The notes under the pieces: model-generated | What the model was told of the DNA's origin: nothing | What the model saw: only the letters and a program-made list of their open reading frames with translations | Databases searched by the model: none | Part shown: positions 14,428-24,329 of the stretch, in pieces | Numbering within the stretch: position 1 is the first letter of the stretch | Layout: the number at the start of each line of letters is the position of its first letter | Origin: Rhodocyclaceae bacterium | Lineage (GTDB): Bacteria > Pseudomonadota > Gammaproteobacteria > Burkholderiales > Rhodocyclaceae | Direction of reading: 5' to 3' | DNA length: 64,000 nt | Assembly (NCBI GenBank): GCA_026415155.1 | Contig: JAOAHQ010000032.1 | Location: forward strand, 1-64,000 | Position numbers and translations under genes: made by a program

Positions 14428-15444
14428 TCAAAACTCGCGAAGAGCTTGCCTGTCGTCAGTCACAGGCTCGCGGAGTTCATAGAGTGCTAGCGCCTTGAGG
14501 CAGGCGTGCAGGTGCTGGGAGCCGTGAGCGAGGCCGATCTCGCGGCCCGGCAGGCGCAGGCCCCAGGCAAGCCCCGCGGCTTCCGCGTCGAGCACCCAAC
14601 GCGCGAGGATGGATAGCCGCATCTCGACATCGAGATGTTCTGGTAGTTGCCGCCAGTCGAACCAGGCGGAAGGGGCGGTTGTGCCGGCAAACTGCTTGGT
14701 GGCCAGCGGTGCTTGCGGACCTAAGCGCGCGGCGGCTTTCCAGGCGATATGGCGCAGCGAGTCTCCCGGTTGGTGAGGGCGTAAGCCAGCGAAGTCCTCC
14801 TCGCCGCTGTCGTGCGGCTGGCGCCCGGCAGCCGCGGCGCTGAAAGTCGGCGCTGGCCAGACGGCCTCGGCGGGACGCGGATAGACGAGGCAGGTGACGG
14901 CGGGCGCGGCATAGGCCCAGGCGCGCACAAGGCCGAGTGGCCAGACGGTCTCGATCGTCGCGCGCGGCATCGCGAGCCGCCCGCGCCGCGGCGCGGGGCA
15001 AGGCAGGAGCACGCGCACCTCGCCCCCGGCGGGCACGGAGGCCGTCTGCGGCGGCGTTTCAGAAAAGCCGATTCGAATCATGTGGCGTGCGCGGCCGCGC
15101 CTGTCGACAAGATGGAGCGGAAAATGAGCGATCTCGCCGGCGAACACCGGCGCGGGGGCGCCGGCGGTGAGGACGAGCCCGAGGAGATTGCGGAAGGTGT
15201 AGAGGATCGTTACTACGCCGAGGCCGGCGAGCAGGAAGACGAGCGCGTAGCCGAGCGAGAGGTTGTAGTTGATCGCCCCGACGAGCATGACGAGGAGCGA
15301 GAGGGCATAGAGCAGGCCCGCGCGCGTCGGCAGCACAAAGATGCGCCGCTCAGTGAGCACGATCGGCCCGGCCGCGGGCGGGCGGTGGCGCAATGCCCAG
15401 GCGGCGAAGCGTTCGGAGAGCGCGCGGGAGAGCGCGGCGAGCAT
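14428..15444 (-). CDS. DUF58 domain membrane protein
   Basis: This 338-residue protein has two N-terminal transmembrane helices (LLYALSLLVMLVGAINYNLS and LVFLLAGLGVVTILYTFR), then a long soluble part with the DUF58 signature (GLRPHQPGDSLRHIAWKAAAR). It usually pairs with a MoxR ATPase in complexes of poorly known function at the envelope. It lies 9 bp after moxR. The transglutaminase gene that normally comes third is absent; the CRISPR locus begins there. A repeat copy encodes WPAPTFSAAAAG near residue 195. Confidence 0.88.
   Translation of the reverse strand: MLAALSRALSERFAAWALRHRPPAAGPIVLTERRIFVLPTRAGLLYALSLLVMLVGAINYNLSLGYALVFLLAGLGVVTILYTFRNLLGLVLTAGAPAPVFAGEIAHFPLHLVDRRGRARHMIRIGFSETPPQTASVPAGGEVRVLLPCPAPRRGRLAMPRATIETVWPLGLVRAWAYAAPAVTCLVYPRPAEAVWPAPTFSAAAAGRQPHDSGEEDFAGLRPHQPGDSLRHIAWKAAARLGPQAPLATKQFAGTTAPSAWFDWRQLPEHLDVEMRLSILARWVLDAEAAGLAWGLRLPGREIGLAHGSQHLHACLKALALYELREPVTDDRQALREF
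14843..14865 (+). repeat. Dispersed GTCGGCGC repeat copy inside the DUF58 gene
   Basis: AAAGTCGGCGCTGGC-CA-GACGGC, a perfect match. The host reads WPAPTFS. Confidence 0.75.
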
Positions 15445-15453
15445 GGCGAGTGC

Positions 15454-16398
15454 TTAGGGCAGCGGCACGGCCTCGATGAGCGCGCGGGCGACCGCCTCGG
15501 GCGTGCGCCGCTCGCCGCTGCCTTCGAAATTGGCGGCGGGAACGAGGCGATGCACGGCCACTGCCGGCAGCACCGCTTGCACGTCTTCGGGCAGTGCGTA
15601 ATCGCGGCCTTCGAGCAGGGCCCAGGCGCGTGCGGCGGAGATCAGGCCCAGCCCCGCGCGCGGTGAGAGGCCGTGTTGCCATTCGGGGCTTGCGCGCGTG
15701 TGATCGATGAGCGCCTGCACGTAGTCGAGGAGCGGCGCGGCGACGCGGATCTGCTCGACTTGCGCTTGCGCGGCGAGCAATTCCTCGACGGTGAGCACCG
15801 GCGTGAGATTGGCAAGCAGCCGGCGCCGGTCTTCGCCGGCAAGCAGCGCCCGCTCGGCGGCGCGATCGGGATAACCGAGCGCGATGCGCATCAGGAAGCG
15901 GTCGAGCTGCGATTCTGGCAAGGGGAAGGTGCCGATCTGGAAGGCTGGGTTCTGGGTTGCGATGACGAAGAAGGGCTCGGGCAGGCGGCGCGTTTCACCC
16001 TCGACGGTGACTTGGCGTTCCTCCATCGCCTCGAGCAGGGCGCTTTGCGCCTTGGGGGTGGCGCGATTGATCTCATCGGCGAGCACGACCTGGGTGAAGA
16101 TGGGGCCGGGGTGGAAGAGAAAGGCCCCGCTCGTGCGGTCATAAACCGAGACGCCGAGGATGTCGGCGGGAAGTAGATCGCTCGTGAATTGAATGCGCTG
16201 AAACTCGAGCCCCATGAGGCGCGCCAGCGTATGGGCGAGCGTGGTCTTGCCCACCCCCGGCAAATCCTCGATCAAGAGGTGGCCGCGCGAGAGCAGGCAG
16301 GCAAGCGCGAGGCGGATTTGTTGCTCCTTGCCGAGGATGATCTGGCTCGCGGCGGCGATGACGGCGGGAAGCGAGGCATTCCGTGGGGTGGGGGGCAT
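15454..16398 (-). CDS. MoxR-family AAA+ ATPase
   Basis: This 314-residue ATPase has Walker A LPGVGKTTLAHTLAR (near residue 47), Walker B VVLADEINRATPKAQSALLEAM and sensor 1 FFVIATQNP. MoxR proteins act as chaperone-like partners of DUF58/VWA proteins. It is the first gene of a two-gene operon with DUF58. It is transcribed divergently from the deacetylase gene, with a short AT-rich gap between them. Confidence 0.93.
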   Translation of the reverse strand: MPPTPRNASLPAVIAAASQIILGKEQQIRLALACLLSRGHLLIEDLPGVGKTTLAHTLARLMGLEFQRIQFTSDLLPADILGVSVYDRTSGAFLFHPGPIFTQVVLADEINRATPKAQSALLEAMEERQVTVEGETRRLPEPFFVIATQNPAFQIGTFPLPESQLDRFLMRIALGYPDRAAERALLAGEDRRRLLANLTPVLTVEELLAAQAQVEQIRVAAPLLDYVQALIDHTRASPEWQHGLSPRAGLGLISAARAWALLEGRDYALPEDVQAVLPAVAVHRLVPAANFEGSGERRTPEAVARALIEAVPLP

Positions 16399-16477
16399 GC
16401 GAAAAACCCTCGAAAAAGGTCATAATGTCGTTTTTCGACGATTCTAAGCGAAGCCCCGCCGCGCCCGTTTCACGCCC

Positions 16478-17401
16478 ATGACGATCGCCTTCATCACCCA
16501 TCGCGACTGCCTCTTGCACGACATGGGGGCACACCACCCCGAATGCCCCGAGCGTCTCAGCGCGATCCAGGATCGCCTCATCGCCGCCGGTCTCGACATC
16601 TACCTTTCCTTCCACGACGCGCCGCTCGCTGAGCGGGAGCAGCTCTTGCGCGTGCATCCGGCGAGCTACATCGATTACATCGAGCAAAGCGCGCCGCAGC
16701 ATGGGATTCATCACCTCGACCCAGACACGGCGATGAGCCCGGGCACCCTGAAGGCCGCACTGCGTGCCGCAGGGGCGGGGGTGCTTGCTACCGATCTCGT
16801 CATGCGGCGGGAAGTGCCGGCCGCCTTCTGCGCCGTGCGCCCGCCGGGGCACCATGCCGAGCGCGCGCGCGCGATGGGCTTTTGCTTTTTCAACAACATC
16901 GCCATCGCCGCCCGCCATGCGACGGACGTCTGGGGTTTGAAGCGCGTCGCGATCATCGATTTCGACGTCCATCACGGCAATGGCACCGAGGACATCTTCT
17001 CGCACGATGAACGCGTGCTGATGGTGAGCATCTTCCAGCACCCTTTCTATCCCTATTCTGGCACCGACAACCCGGCGCCGAACATGCTCAACGTGCCCGT
17101 CAAGGCTGGCACGCGCGGCGATGGTTTCCGCGCCATCGTCACCGAACAATGGCTGCCGCGCCTCTTTGAATTCGCACCCGAGATGATCTTCATCTCAGCG
17201 GGCTTCGATGCCCATTACGAAGACGACATGGCATCCCTAGGCCTCGTCGAATCCGACTACGCTTGGGTCACCGAGCGGCTTTGCGAGGTGGCAAAGCACA
17301 GCGCCCAGGGGCGCATCGTCTCGATGCTCGAAGGCGGCTATGCGCTCTCGGCGCTCGCAAGAAGCGTCACGGCGCACATCAAGGCGCTCGCCGAACTGTA
17401 A
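16478..17401 (+). CDS. Histone deacetylase family protein (class II HDAC-like amidohydrolase)
   Basis: This 307-residue zinc-dependent deacetylase has VRPPGHHAERARAMGFCFFN (tandem His), IDFDVHHGNGTEDIF (zinc-binding Asp/His) and SAGFDAHYEDDMASL (zinc Asp). Bacterial members act on acetylpolyamines, acetoin-related or other acetylated substrates; the substrate cannot be told here. It is followed 16 bp later by dapA. Confidence 0.92.
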   Translation: MTIAFITHRDCLLHDMGAHHPECPERLSAIQDRLIAAGLDIYLSFHDAPLAEREQLLRVHPASYIDYIEQSAPQHGIHHLDPDTAMSPGTLKAALRAAGAGVLATDLVMRREVPAAFCAVRPPGHHAERARAMGFCFFNNIAIAARHATDVWGLKRVAIIDFDVHHGNGTEDIFSHDERVLMVSIFQHPFYPYSGTDNPAPNMLNVPVKAGTRGDGFRAIVTEQWLPRLFEFAPEMIFISAGFDAHYEDDMASLGLVESDYAWVTERLCEVAKHSAQGRIVSMLEGGYALSALARSVTAHIKALAEL

Positions 17402-17416
17402 GGACTTTCAACCACG

Positions 17417-18307
17417 ATGAGTTTTTCCATGATCCAAGGTTCTCTTCCCGCGCTCGTCACGCCGATGACGGCTGATGGCGCACTCGATCTCGCGGCCTTC
17501 AAGAAACTGATCGACTGGCACATCCAGGAAGGCTCGGATGGCCTCGTCGTCGTCGGCACGACAGGCGAGTCGCCGACCGTCGATATGGAGGAACATTGCC
17601 TCTTGATTCGCACCGCCGTCGAACACGCCGCCGGCCGCATCCCAGTGATCGCCGGCACCGGCGCGAATTCGACCGCCGAGGCAATTGAGCTCGCGCGCTG
17701 CGCGAAGGAAGCCGGCGCAGCCGCGCATCTGTCAGTCGTGCCCTATTACAACAAGCCGACCCAAGAAGGGCTCTATCGCCACTTCAAGGCGATCGCCGAG
17801 GCCGTCGAGCTGCCCATGATCCTCTACAACGTGCCGGGGCGCACGGTCGCGGATCTCGCCAACGAGACGACCTTGCGGCTCGCTCAGATTCCTCGCATCG
17901 TCGGCATCAAGGATGCCACCGGCGACATCGCGCGCGGCATCGAGCTCATCGAACGCGCGCCGGAAGGCTTTGCCATCTATAGCGGCGATGATGCGACGGC
18001 GCTCGCCTTGCTGCTTTTGGGCGGCCACGGTGTGATTACCGTGACCGGCAACGTCGCCCCCCGCTTGATGCACGAGATGGTGCAAGCCGCGCTGTCTGGC
18101 GAGGTGAAGGCCGCGCGCGCGATCAATGCGCGGCTCATGGGGCTGCACAAGCAGCTCTTTTGCGAAGCGAACCCGATCCCCGTCAAATGGGCCTGTGCCC
18201 GCCTGGGGCTCATTCAGGAGGGGCTGCGCTTGCCGCTCGTGCCGCTCTCCGCAGATGGCCAGGCGCGCGTGAGCCAAGCGCTCGCCCAGGCCGGTATCTC
18301 TCTCTGA
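17417..18307 (+). CDS. dapA: 4-hydroxy-tetrahydrodipicolinate synthase
   Basis: This 296-residue aldolase condenses pyruvate with aspartate semialdehyde in lysine/diaminopimelate synthesis. [16 protein letters not shown] and the Schiff-base lysine in VGIKDATGD are present. The first ATG (17417) has AAGGACT about 10 bases upstream; the in-frame ATG at 17429 gives the more usual [13 protein letters not shown] start. bamC follows after 11 bp, the standard dapA-bamC pairing. Confidence 0.96.
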   Translation: MSFSMIQGSLPALVTPMTADGALDLAAFKKLIDWHIQEGSDGLVVVGTTGESPTVDMEEHCLLIRTAVEHAAGRIPVIAGTGANSTAEAIELARCAKEAGAAAHLSVVPYYNKPTQEGLYRHFKAIAEAVELPMILYNVPGRTVADLANETTLRLAQIPRIVGIKDATGDIARGIELIERAPEGFAIYSGDDATALALLLLGGHGVITVTGNVAPRLMHEMVQAALSGEVKAARAINARLMGLHKQLFCEANPIPVKWACARLGLIQEGLRLPLVPLSADGQARVSQALAQAGISL

Positions 18308-18318
18308 CCGTAACGCGC

Positions 18319-19470
18319 ATGAACACGAATTTCACCCGCTTCGCCCTTCTTGGCGCGGCGGCGCTCCTCGCCGCCTGCTCCTCCCTCGATGGCATCCTGC
18401 CCGAATCGAAAAAGATCGACTACAAGAGCGCCGGCAAGCTGCCTTCGCTCGAAGTGCCGCCCGATCTCACGCAGCCCTCGCGCGACGAGCGCTATGCCGT
18501 GCCGGACATCAATCCGAGGAGCACCGCCACCTATTCGGAATACATCGGCGAGCGGCGCGCGGGCACGGCAAGCTCGACGGCGCCCGCCGTGCTGCCGAGC
18601 GTCGATAAGATGCGCATCGAGCGCGCCGGCACGCAGCGCTGGCTCGTCGTAAACGGCACGCCCGAGCAGCTGTGGCCGCAGATCAAAGAGTTCTGGCAGG
18701 AGCTCGGCTTCATCGTCAATGTCGAGCTTCCTGAGGCCGGCGTCATGGAAACCGATTGGGCCGAAAACCGCGCCAAGCTGCCGCAGGACATCATCCGCTC
18801 AACGCTAGGCAAGGTTTTCGACAGCATCTATTCGACCGCCGAGCGCGACAAGTTCCGCACGCGCATCGAAAAGGGCGCCGAGCCCGGCACCATCGAGATC
18901 TACATCAGCCATCGCGGTATGTACGAGGTCTATGTCACCGAGGGCAAGGATCAGACGCGCTGGCAGCCGCGCCCGCCCGAGCCGGAGCTCGAGGCCGAGA
19001 TGCTGCGCCGCCTCATGGTGCGGCTCGGTGTCGAGGAAGCGCGCGCCAACACCTTGCTCGCCGCGGGCCCCAAGGAAGAACGCGCCAAGCTCTCGCGCGC
19101 CGCCGACGGCGCGGGCACGCTCATCGTGCATGAGCCCTTCGACCGCGCCTGGCGGCGCGTCGGCCTCTCGCTCGACCGCGTCGGCTTCACCGTCGAGGAT
19201 CGCGACCGCTCGCAGGGCATCTACTATGTCCGTTACATCGATCCCGAGGCCGATACGGCGAAGAAGGACGACAAGGGCTGGCTTTCTAGGCTTAACCCCG
19301 TCAATCTCTTCAAGGGCAAACCCGAGGTCGATACCAAGCAGCAATACCGCATCCACGTCGTCGGGCAGGGTGAGGAAAGCAGCGTGCGGGTGCTCACGCG
19401 CGAAGGCGGCGTCGACAATTCCGAGACGGCCAGGAAGATCCTCACGCTGCTCTTCGATCAGCTGAAGTGA
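18319..19470 (+). CDS. bamC: Outer membrane assembly lipoprotein BamC
   Basis: This 383-residue protein has a lipoprotein signal ending in LLAAC (Cys20). After an unstructured N-terminal segment (LPSLEVPPDLTQP, the BamD-binding part) come two helix-grip domains, one with WLVVNGTPEQLWPQIKEFW and one with LIVHEPFDRAWRRVGLSLD. It is part of the BAM complex that inserts outer membrane proteins. ATG at 18319 was chosen for the signal peptide; upstream codons in frame lie inside dapA. Confidence 0.93.
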   Translation: MNTNFTRFALLGAAALLAACSSLDGILPESKKIDYKSAGKLPSLEVPPDLTQPSRDERYAVPDINPRSTATYSEYIGERRAGTASSTAPAVLPSVDKMRIERAGTQRWLVVNGTPEQLWPQIKEFWQELGFIVNVELPEAGVMETDWAENRAKLPQDIIRSTLGKVFDSIYSTAERDKFRTRIEKGAEPGTIEIYISHRGMYEVYVTEGKDQTRWQPRPPEPELEAEMLRRLMVRLGVEEARANTLLAAGPKEERAKLSRAADGAGTLIVHEPFDRAWRRVGLSLDRVGFTVEDRDRSQGIYYVRYIDPEADTAKKDDKGWLSRLNPVNLFKGKPEVDTKQQYRIHVVGQGEESSVRVLTREGGVDNSETARKILTLLFDQLK

Positions 19471-20219
19471 TCCGCTTTGCTTCGCTGGGCAGTGGCAGCA
19501 AGGGCAATGCGCTCCTCGTCGAGGCGGAAGGCACGCGCTTGCTCGTCGATTGCGGCTTTTCGCCGCGCGAGACGGCGCGGCGGCTCGAAAGGCTCGCTGT
19601 CGCACCCGAGTCGATCGACGCGGTGCTCGTCACCCATGAGCATGCCGATCACGCCGGCGGCGTGGCCGCCGCGGCCGCACGCTTTGGCTGGCAGGTGTAT
19701 GCTAGCCACGGCACCGCGGCGGCAGCGCGACTCGATGCCGCGCTGCGCTTCGACAGCCATACGGCCTTTGCGATCGGCGCGCTCGAGATTCATCCTTTCC
19801 CAGTGCCGCACGATGCGCGCGAGCCGACGCAGTTCGTCTTCTCCGATGGCGATCGACGGCTTGGCGTGCTCACCGATGCAGGCGCCATCACGCCCCACAT
19901 CGTCGCGATGCTCGCCGAGTGCGCCGCCCTGGTGCTCGAATGCAATCACGATGCCGAGCTGCTCTGGCGCGGCCGCTATCCGCCGCCGCTCAAACAACGC
20001 ATCGCCGGTGGCTTCGGCCACCTCGAGAATGGCATGGCGGCGGAGCTGTTGCGCGCGATCGGCGGCAAGCGGCTCAAGCACGTCGTCGCCGCCCATCTTT
20101 CCGAGGAGAATAATCGGCCTCACCTTGCACGCCAGGCGCTTGCCGATGCGCTGGGCTGCCATGCCGATTGGATCGCGGTGGCGAACCAGTCTGAAGGATT
20201 GAGCTGGCGGGAACTATGA
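19467..20219 (+). CDS. MBL-fold metallo-hydrolase (YycJ-like)
   Basis: This 250-residue metallo-beta-lactamase fold hydrolase has the zinc motif [11 protein letters not shown] near residue 55 and a later C-terminal His ([11 protein letters not shown]). It belongs to the YycJ/WalJ-like group, often annotated as phosphoribosyl 1,2-cyclic phosphate or nucleic-acid hydrolases; the substrate is unknown. The GTG start overlaps the bamC stop. Confidence 0.85.
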   Translation: MIRFASLGSGSKGNALLVEAEGTRLLVDCGFSPRETARRLERLAVAPESIDAVLVTHEHADHAGGVAAAAARFGWQVYASHGTAAAARLDAALRFDSHTAFAIGALEIHPFPVPHDAREPTQFVFSDGDRRLGVLTDAGAITPHIVAMLAECAALVLECNHDAELLWRGRYPPPLKQRIAGGFGHLENGMAAELLRAIGGKRLKHVVAAHLSEENNRPHLARQALADALGCHADWIAVANQSEGLSWREL

Positions 20220-21517
20220 ACGTTGCCGAGATCGAATCGCTGGATCACGAAGGCCGGGGGGTGGCCCATGTCGAGGGCAAGGCCGTCTTCATCGAAGGCG
20301 CCTTGCCGGGCGAGCGCGTCGCCTACACGAGCGAGCGCAAGAAGCCGAGTTATGAGATCGCGCGTCTCGAGACGATCCTCAAACCTTCGAGCCAGCGCGT
20401 CATGCCGCGTTGCCCGCATTTCGGCGTCTGCGGCGGCTGCAGTATGCAGCACCTTGAGCCGCTCGCCCAGGCGGCTGTCAAGCAGCGCGTGCTGGAAGAT
20501 GCCTTCTGGCACATCGCCCGGTTGAAGCCAGCCTCGCTGCTGCCGCCGATTGTCGGCCCCGCCTGGCATTATCGCCGCCGTGCGCGGCTTTCCGTGCGGC
20601 TCGTGCCGAAAAAAGGCGGCGTCTTGGTTGGCTTTCACGAGAAAAAGAGCAGTTACGTCGCGGTGATGGAGACCTGCCCGATCCTGCCCGAGGCCATCTC
20701 CGCCTTGCTGCCCGAGCTCAAGGCGCTCATTGGCGGCCTCTCGATTCCTGACCGAATACCGCAGATCGAGCTTGCCGCCGGTGACGCCCCGCCCGTGCTG
20801 GTCTTGCGCATCCTCGCCGCGCTGACGCCGGCGGATGAAGCGCGTTTGCGCGATTTTGCCGAGCGGCATGGCGTGCATCTGTGGCTGCAGCTCGACGGGC
20901 CGGAGACGGCGCAGCCCTTCCATCCGGCCGATGCGCCCTGGCCCGTCTATCGGCTGCCAGATTTCGCTGTTTCTCTACGCTTTCGGCCGACCGATTTCAC
21001 GCAGGTCAATCACGACATCAATCGCGTGCTGGTGCGCCGCGCCGTGGGACTGCTTGACGTGCGGCCGGGGGAGCGAATCGCCGACATGTTCTGCGGCTTG
21101 GGCAATTTCACGCTGCCCATCGCACGAGTGGGCGCGCGGGTCGTCGGCGTCGAGGGCAGCGCGCCGCTGATCGCGCGGGCGCGAGAAAACGCCGTCGCCA
21201 ACGGGCTGGCCGAGCGCATCGACTACCACGTCGCCAACCTCTTCGCGGTCACCTCCGAGCAGCTGGCCGGTTGGGGCCGCTTCGACAAGATGCTGATCGA
21301 CCCGCCGCGCGAAGGGGCCATCGAGCTCGTCAAGGTGTTCGGCGACGATGCGCCCGCGCGCATCGTCTATGTCTCGTGCAACCCGGCGACACTCGCGCGC
21401 GACGCCGCCGTGCTCGTGCATGAAAAGGGCTATCGGCTCAAGGCGGCGGGGATCGCCAACATGTTCCCGCACACCTCGCACGTCGAGTCGATTGCGCTGT
21501 TCGAGCGCCACCAATGA
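20216..21517 (+). CDS. rlmD: 23S rRNA (uracil-1939-C5)-methyltransferase
   Basis: This 433-residue enzyme has an N-terminal TRAM domain, Fe-S cysteines ([11 protein letters not shown] plus METCP), the SAM site [21 protein letters not shown] and the catalytic Cys in [11 protein letters not shown]. It methylates U1939 in 23S rRNA. ATG overlaps the preceding stop. It ends a plus-strand operon at a hairpin shared with the convergent membrane protein gene. Confidence 0.95.
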   Translation: MNVAEIESLDHEGRGVAHVEGKAVFIEGALPGERVAYTSERKKPSYEIARLETILKPSSQRVMPRCPHFGVCGGCSMQHLEPLAQAAVKQRVLEDAFWHIARLKPASLLPPIVGPAWHYRRRARLSVRLVPKKGGVLVGFHEKKSSYVAVMETCPILPEAISALLPELKALIGGLSIPDRIPQIELAAGDAPPVLVLRILAALTPADEARLRDFAERHGVHLWLQLDGPETAQPFHPADAPWPVYRLPDFAVSLRFRPTDFTQVNHDINRVLVRRAVGLLDVRPGERIADMFCGLGNFTLPIARVGARVVGVEGSAPLIARARENAVANGLAERIDYHVANLFAVTSEQLAGWGRFDKMLIDPPREGAIELVKVFGDDAPARIVYVSCNPATLARDAAVLVHEKGYRLKAAGIANMFPHTSHVESIALFERHQ

Positions 21518-21521
21518 GAAC

Positions 21522-21560
21522 GGCACCCCGCAGGGTGCCGTCCCGTCAGCGCCGACTTTT
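21522..21560. terminator. Bidirectional terminator made with a dispersed-repeat copy
   Basis: The hairpin GGCACCC-CGC-AGGGTGCC (21522-21539) follows the rlmD stop by 4 bp, and the reverse complement of the dispersed repeat (21537-21560: GCCGTCCCGTCAGCGCCGAC then TTTT) overlaps it. It lies between two convergent genes, as expected of a shared terminator. Confidence 0.65.
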
Positions 21561-21567
21561 CAGTGAT

Positions 21568-22257
21568 TCAGTCTTTCTCGCCGCCGAAGGCCATCAAGAG
21601 GTTCAACAGGCTCGCGAAGACGTTGTAGATGTCGAGATAGACGGCCAGTGTGGCCGTGATGTAGTTGTCTTCACCGCCTTGCACGATGCGGTTGATGTCG
21701 TAGAGGATGTAGGCGGAGAAAATCACGACGGCGAGCGCCGAGATCGCCAGCGCGAGGGCCGGGATCTGGAAGAAGGCATTGGCCAGCGCCGCAAGCAGGA
21801 TCAGGATCACGCCGGCGAAGAGGAACTGGCCGAGCTTGGAGAAGTCGCGCTTCGTCGTCGCCGCAAAGCCTGCCAGCGCAAAGAAGATCGCGCCGGTGCC
21901 GCCGGCGGCGAGCGCGATCAGCATGCCGCCGTTGGCAAAACCCAGCGCCACCTGCAAGAGGCGCGAGAGCATCAGGCCCATGAAGAAGGTGAAGGCGAGG
22001 AGCAGCACCACACCCATGCCGCTATGCTTGGTGCGCTCGATGCCCCAGAAGAAGCCGAAGGCGATGGCGAGGAAGACGAGAAAGCCGATCACAGGGCTGC
22101 CGGCGAAGAAGGAGAACTTGAGCTGGATGCCGAGCAGCGCACCGGCCACCGTTGGCAGCATCGATAGCGCCAATAGCGCATAGGTGTTGCGCAGCACGCG
22201 GTTTTGGCGTACGACCGATTCGGCAGGGGCTTCTCTGACGATGTCGAACGGTTGCAT
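21568..22257 (-). CDS. Bax inhibitor-1/YccA family membrane protein
   Basis: This 229-residue protein has seven hydrophobic helices and the family C-terminal pattern ILYDINRIVQGGEDNYITAT with a late LYLDIYNVF-like segment (VYLDIYNVFASLLNLL). YccA of E. coli is an FtsH inhibitor/substrate; BI-1 relatives leak calcium or protons. ATG at 22257 was chosen because the hydrophobic core begins soon after. Confidence 0.93.
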   Translation of the reverse strand: MQPFDIVREAPAESVVRQNRVLRNTYALLALSMLPTVAGALLGIQLKFSFFAGSPVIGFLVFLAIAFGFFWGIERTKHSGMGVVLLLAFTFFMGLMLSRLLQVALGFANGGMLIALAAGGTGAIFFALAGFAATTKRDFSKLGQFLFAGVILILLAALANAFFQIPALALAISALAVVIFSAYILYDINRIVQGGEDNYITATLAVYLDIYNVFASLLNLLMAFGGEKD

Positions 22258-22319
22258 GGTGTCCCTCTCTCGATGGTTGTTGAAATTGCTGCTGAGACTA
22301 CCGAAAGCCCGTGAAAGTT

Positions 22320-22460
22320 TCAACCGTAGACCTTGCACAAAAGGGGGCTCACGGTCGGCGAGGAAAGCCAGCCGATCAGCAAGAGGAGCGCCGCCGCGAT
22401 GACCGCTCGCCACAGCCAGCGGCGAACGGCGGGGGGAAGGCTATTCAGCCACTTCCTCAC
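22320..22460 (-). CDS. Possible small membrane protein overlapping the typA end
   Basis: A 46-codon frame starts at GTG 22460 inside the last codons of typA. It encodes a positively charged N-terminus ([17 protein letters not shown]), a hydrophobic helix ([16 protein letters not shown]) and a short tail. Length, charge bias and helix are those of bacterial small membrane proteins, but no homologue is known to me. It fills most of the gap between typA and the YccA-like gene. Confidence 0.35.
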   Translation of the reverse strand: MRKWLNSLPPAVRRWLWRAVIAAALLLLIGWLSSPTVSPLLCKVYG

Positions 22461-24261
22461 GATGGGCGCGGCGCCGCTCGTGCGCCTTGAGGTAGCGCTT
22501 GCGTAAGCGGATCGATTTAGGCGTGATCTCGACGAGCTCGTCGTCGGCGATGAATTCGACGGCGGATTCGAGCGTGAGGCGGATCGGCGGGGTGAGCTGG
22601 ATCGCCTCGTCCTTACCGGCGGCGCGGATGTTGGTGAGCTGCTTGGTGCGCACCGGATTGACGACGAGATCGTTGTCGCGGCTGTGGATGCCGATGATCA
22701 TGCCTTCATAGACCGGATCGCCCGGCGAGACGAACATGCGGCCGCGCTCTTGCAGCTTCCAGAGCGCGTAGGCGACCGCATTGCCATCTTCGGCCGAGAC
22801 GAGCACGCCATTTCTGCGCTCGGCGAGCGGCCCAGCCCAGGGGCCATAATCGTCGAAGACATGGCTCATGAGGCCCGTGCCGCGCGTGAGCGTCATGAAC
22901 TCCCCTTGGAAGCCGATGAGCCCCCGCGCCGGGATGCGGTACTCCAATCGGGTGCGGCCCTTGCCGTCGGGCTGCATGTCCTGCAGCTCACCCTTCCTGC
23001 GGCCGAGCTCTTCCATGACGCCGCCCTGGTGGGCTTCCTCGACATCGATGCTGAGGAGCTCATAAGGCTCCTGCTTGATCCCATCGATTTCGCGCACGAC
23101 GACGCGCGGCCGCGAGACGGCGAGCTCGAAGCCCTCGCGGCGCATGTTTTCGAGCAGGATCGTCAGATGCAGTTCGCCGCGGCCGGAGACCTCGAAGACG
23201 TCGGCGTCCGCCGTGTCGGCGACGCGCAATGCGACGTTCGTCATTAGCTCCTTTTCGAGGCGCTCGCGGATCTGGCGGCTCGTGACGAACTTACCTTCCT
23301 TGCCGGCCAAGGGCGAGGTGTTGACCTGGAAATTCATCGTCAGCGTTGGTTCATCGACCTTGATCGGCGGCAGGCCCGCCGGCTGCTCGGGTGAGCACAA
23401 GGTCACGCCGATGCCGACCTGCTCGATGCCGGTAACGAGCACGATGTCGCCGGCGATGGCCTCTTCGACCGGCGTGCGTTCGAGGCCGCGGAAGGTGAAT
23501 ACCTGGCCGACCTTGGCCGTGCCGCGCGGCTCATCGCCATACATGACCGCGACGGTCTGGCCAGGCTTCAGGTGCCCCTGCTTGATGCGGCCGATGCCGA
23601 TGCGGCCGACATAGGAGCTGTAGTCGAGCGAGCAGATTTGCAACTGGAGCGGCGCATCCGCATCGACGTTGGGCGGCGGCACGTGGCGCAGGATCGCTTC
23701 GAAGAGCGGCCGCATGTCGCTGCCTGGTTCGTGGGCGTTGAGCGTCGCGTAGCCGTGTAAGCCCGAAGCATAGACGACTGGAAAATCGAGCTGCTCTTCG
23801 CTGGCGCCCAAGCGATCGAAGAGGTCGAAGGTGTGGTCGATGACCCAGTCGGGGCGCGCGCCGGGCCGGTCGATCTTGTTGATGACGACGATCGGCTTCA
23901 AGCCTTGCGCGAGCGCCTTCTTGGTCACGAAGCGCGTCTGCGGCATCGGCCCTTCGACGGCATCGACGAGCAGCAGCACGCCATCGACCATCGACAGCAC
24001 GCGCTCGACCTCGCCGCCGAAATCGGCGTGGCCCGGCGTGTCGACGATGTTGATGTGGGTGCCTTGCCAGTCGATCGCGCAGTTCTTGGCCAAAATCGTG
24101 ATGCCGCGCTCCTTTTCGAGCTCGTTCGAATCCATGACGCGTTCGGCGACCTGCTGGTGGTCGCGGAAGGTGCCGGATTGGCGCAGCAGCTGGTCGACGA
24201 GGGTGGTCTTGCCGTGGTCGACGTGGGCGATAATGGCGATGTTGCGCAAGGCGCGGGACAT
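22441..24261 (-). CDS. typA: Ribosome-associated GTPase TypA/BipA
   Basis: This 606-residue translational GTPase has G1 [19 protein letters not shown], switch-[16 protein letters not shown] and [15 protein letters not shown]-like domains follow, then the BipA-specific C-terminus ending [19 protein letters not shown]. It acts on 50S assembly and stress adaptation. It is transcribed divergently from the purine phosphorylase gene. Confidence 0.97.
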   Translation of the reverse strand: MSRALRNIAIIAHVDHGKTTLVDQLLRQSGTFRDHQQVAERVMDSNELEKERGITILAKNCAIDWQGTHINIVDTPGHADFGGEVERVLSMVDGVLLLVDAVEGPMPQTRFVTKKALAQGLKPIVVINKIDRPGARPDWVIDHTFDLFDRLGASEEQLDFPVVYASGLHGYATLNAHEPGSDMRPLFEAILRHVPPPNVDADAPLQLQICSLDYSSYVGRIGIGRIKQGHLKPGQTVAVMYGDEPRGTAKVGQVFTFRGLERTPVEEAIAGDIVLVTGIEQVGIGVTLCSPEQPAGLPPIKVDEPTLTMNFQVNTSPLAGKEGKFVTSRQIRERLEKELMTNVALRVADTADADVFEVSGRGELHLTILLENMRREGFELAVSRPRVVVREIDGIKQEPYELLSIDVEEAHQGGVMEELGRRKGELQDMQPDGKGRTRLEYRIPARGLIGFQGEFMTLTRGTGLMSHVFDDYGPWAGPLAERRNGVLVSAEDGNAVAYALWKLQERGRMFVSPGDPVYEGMIIGIHSRDNDLVVNPVRTKQLTNIRAAGKDEAIQLTPPIRLTLESAVEFIADDELVEITPKSIRLRKRYLKAHERRRAHREEVAE

Positions 24262-24329
24262 GGCAGCAAGGCAGCGAAAGGGCCGCGCATTCTAACAGAG
24301 GGCCATTCAACGCCCAGGAGAGAGGATAG

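Noticed and set aside
16399-16477. AT-rich gap between moxR and the deacetylase gene as divergent promoter
   Set aside because: A CATAAT-like -10 is visible, but no convincing -35 on either strand, so I did not list it.
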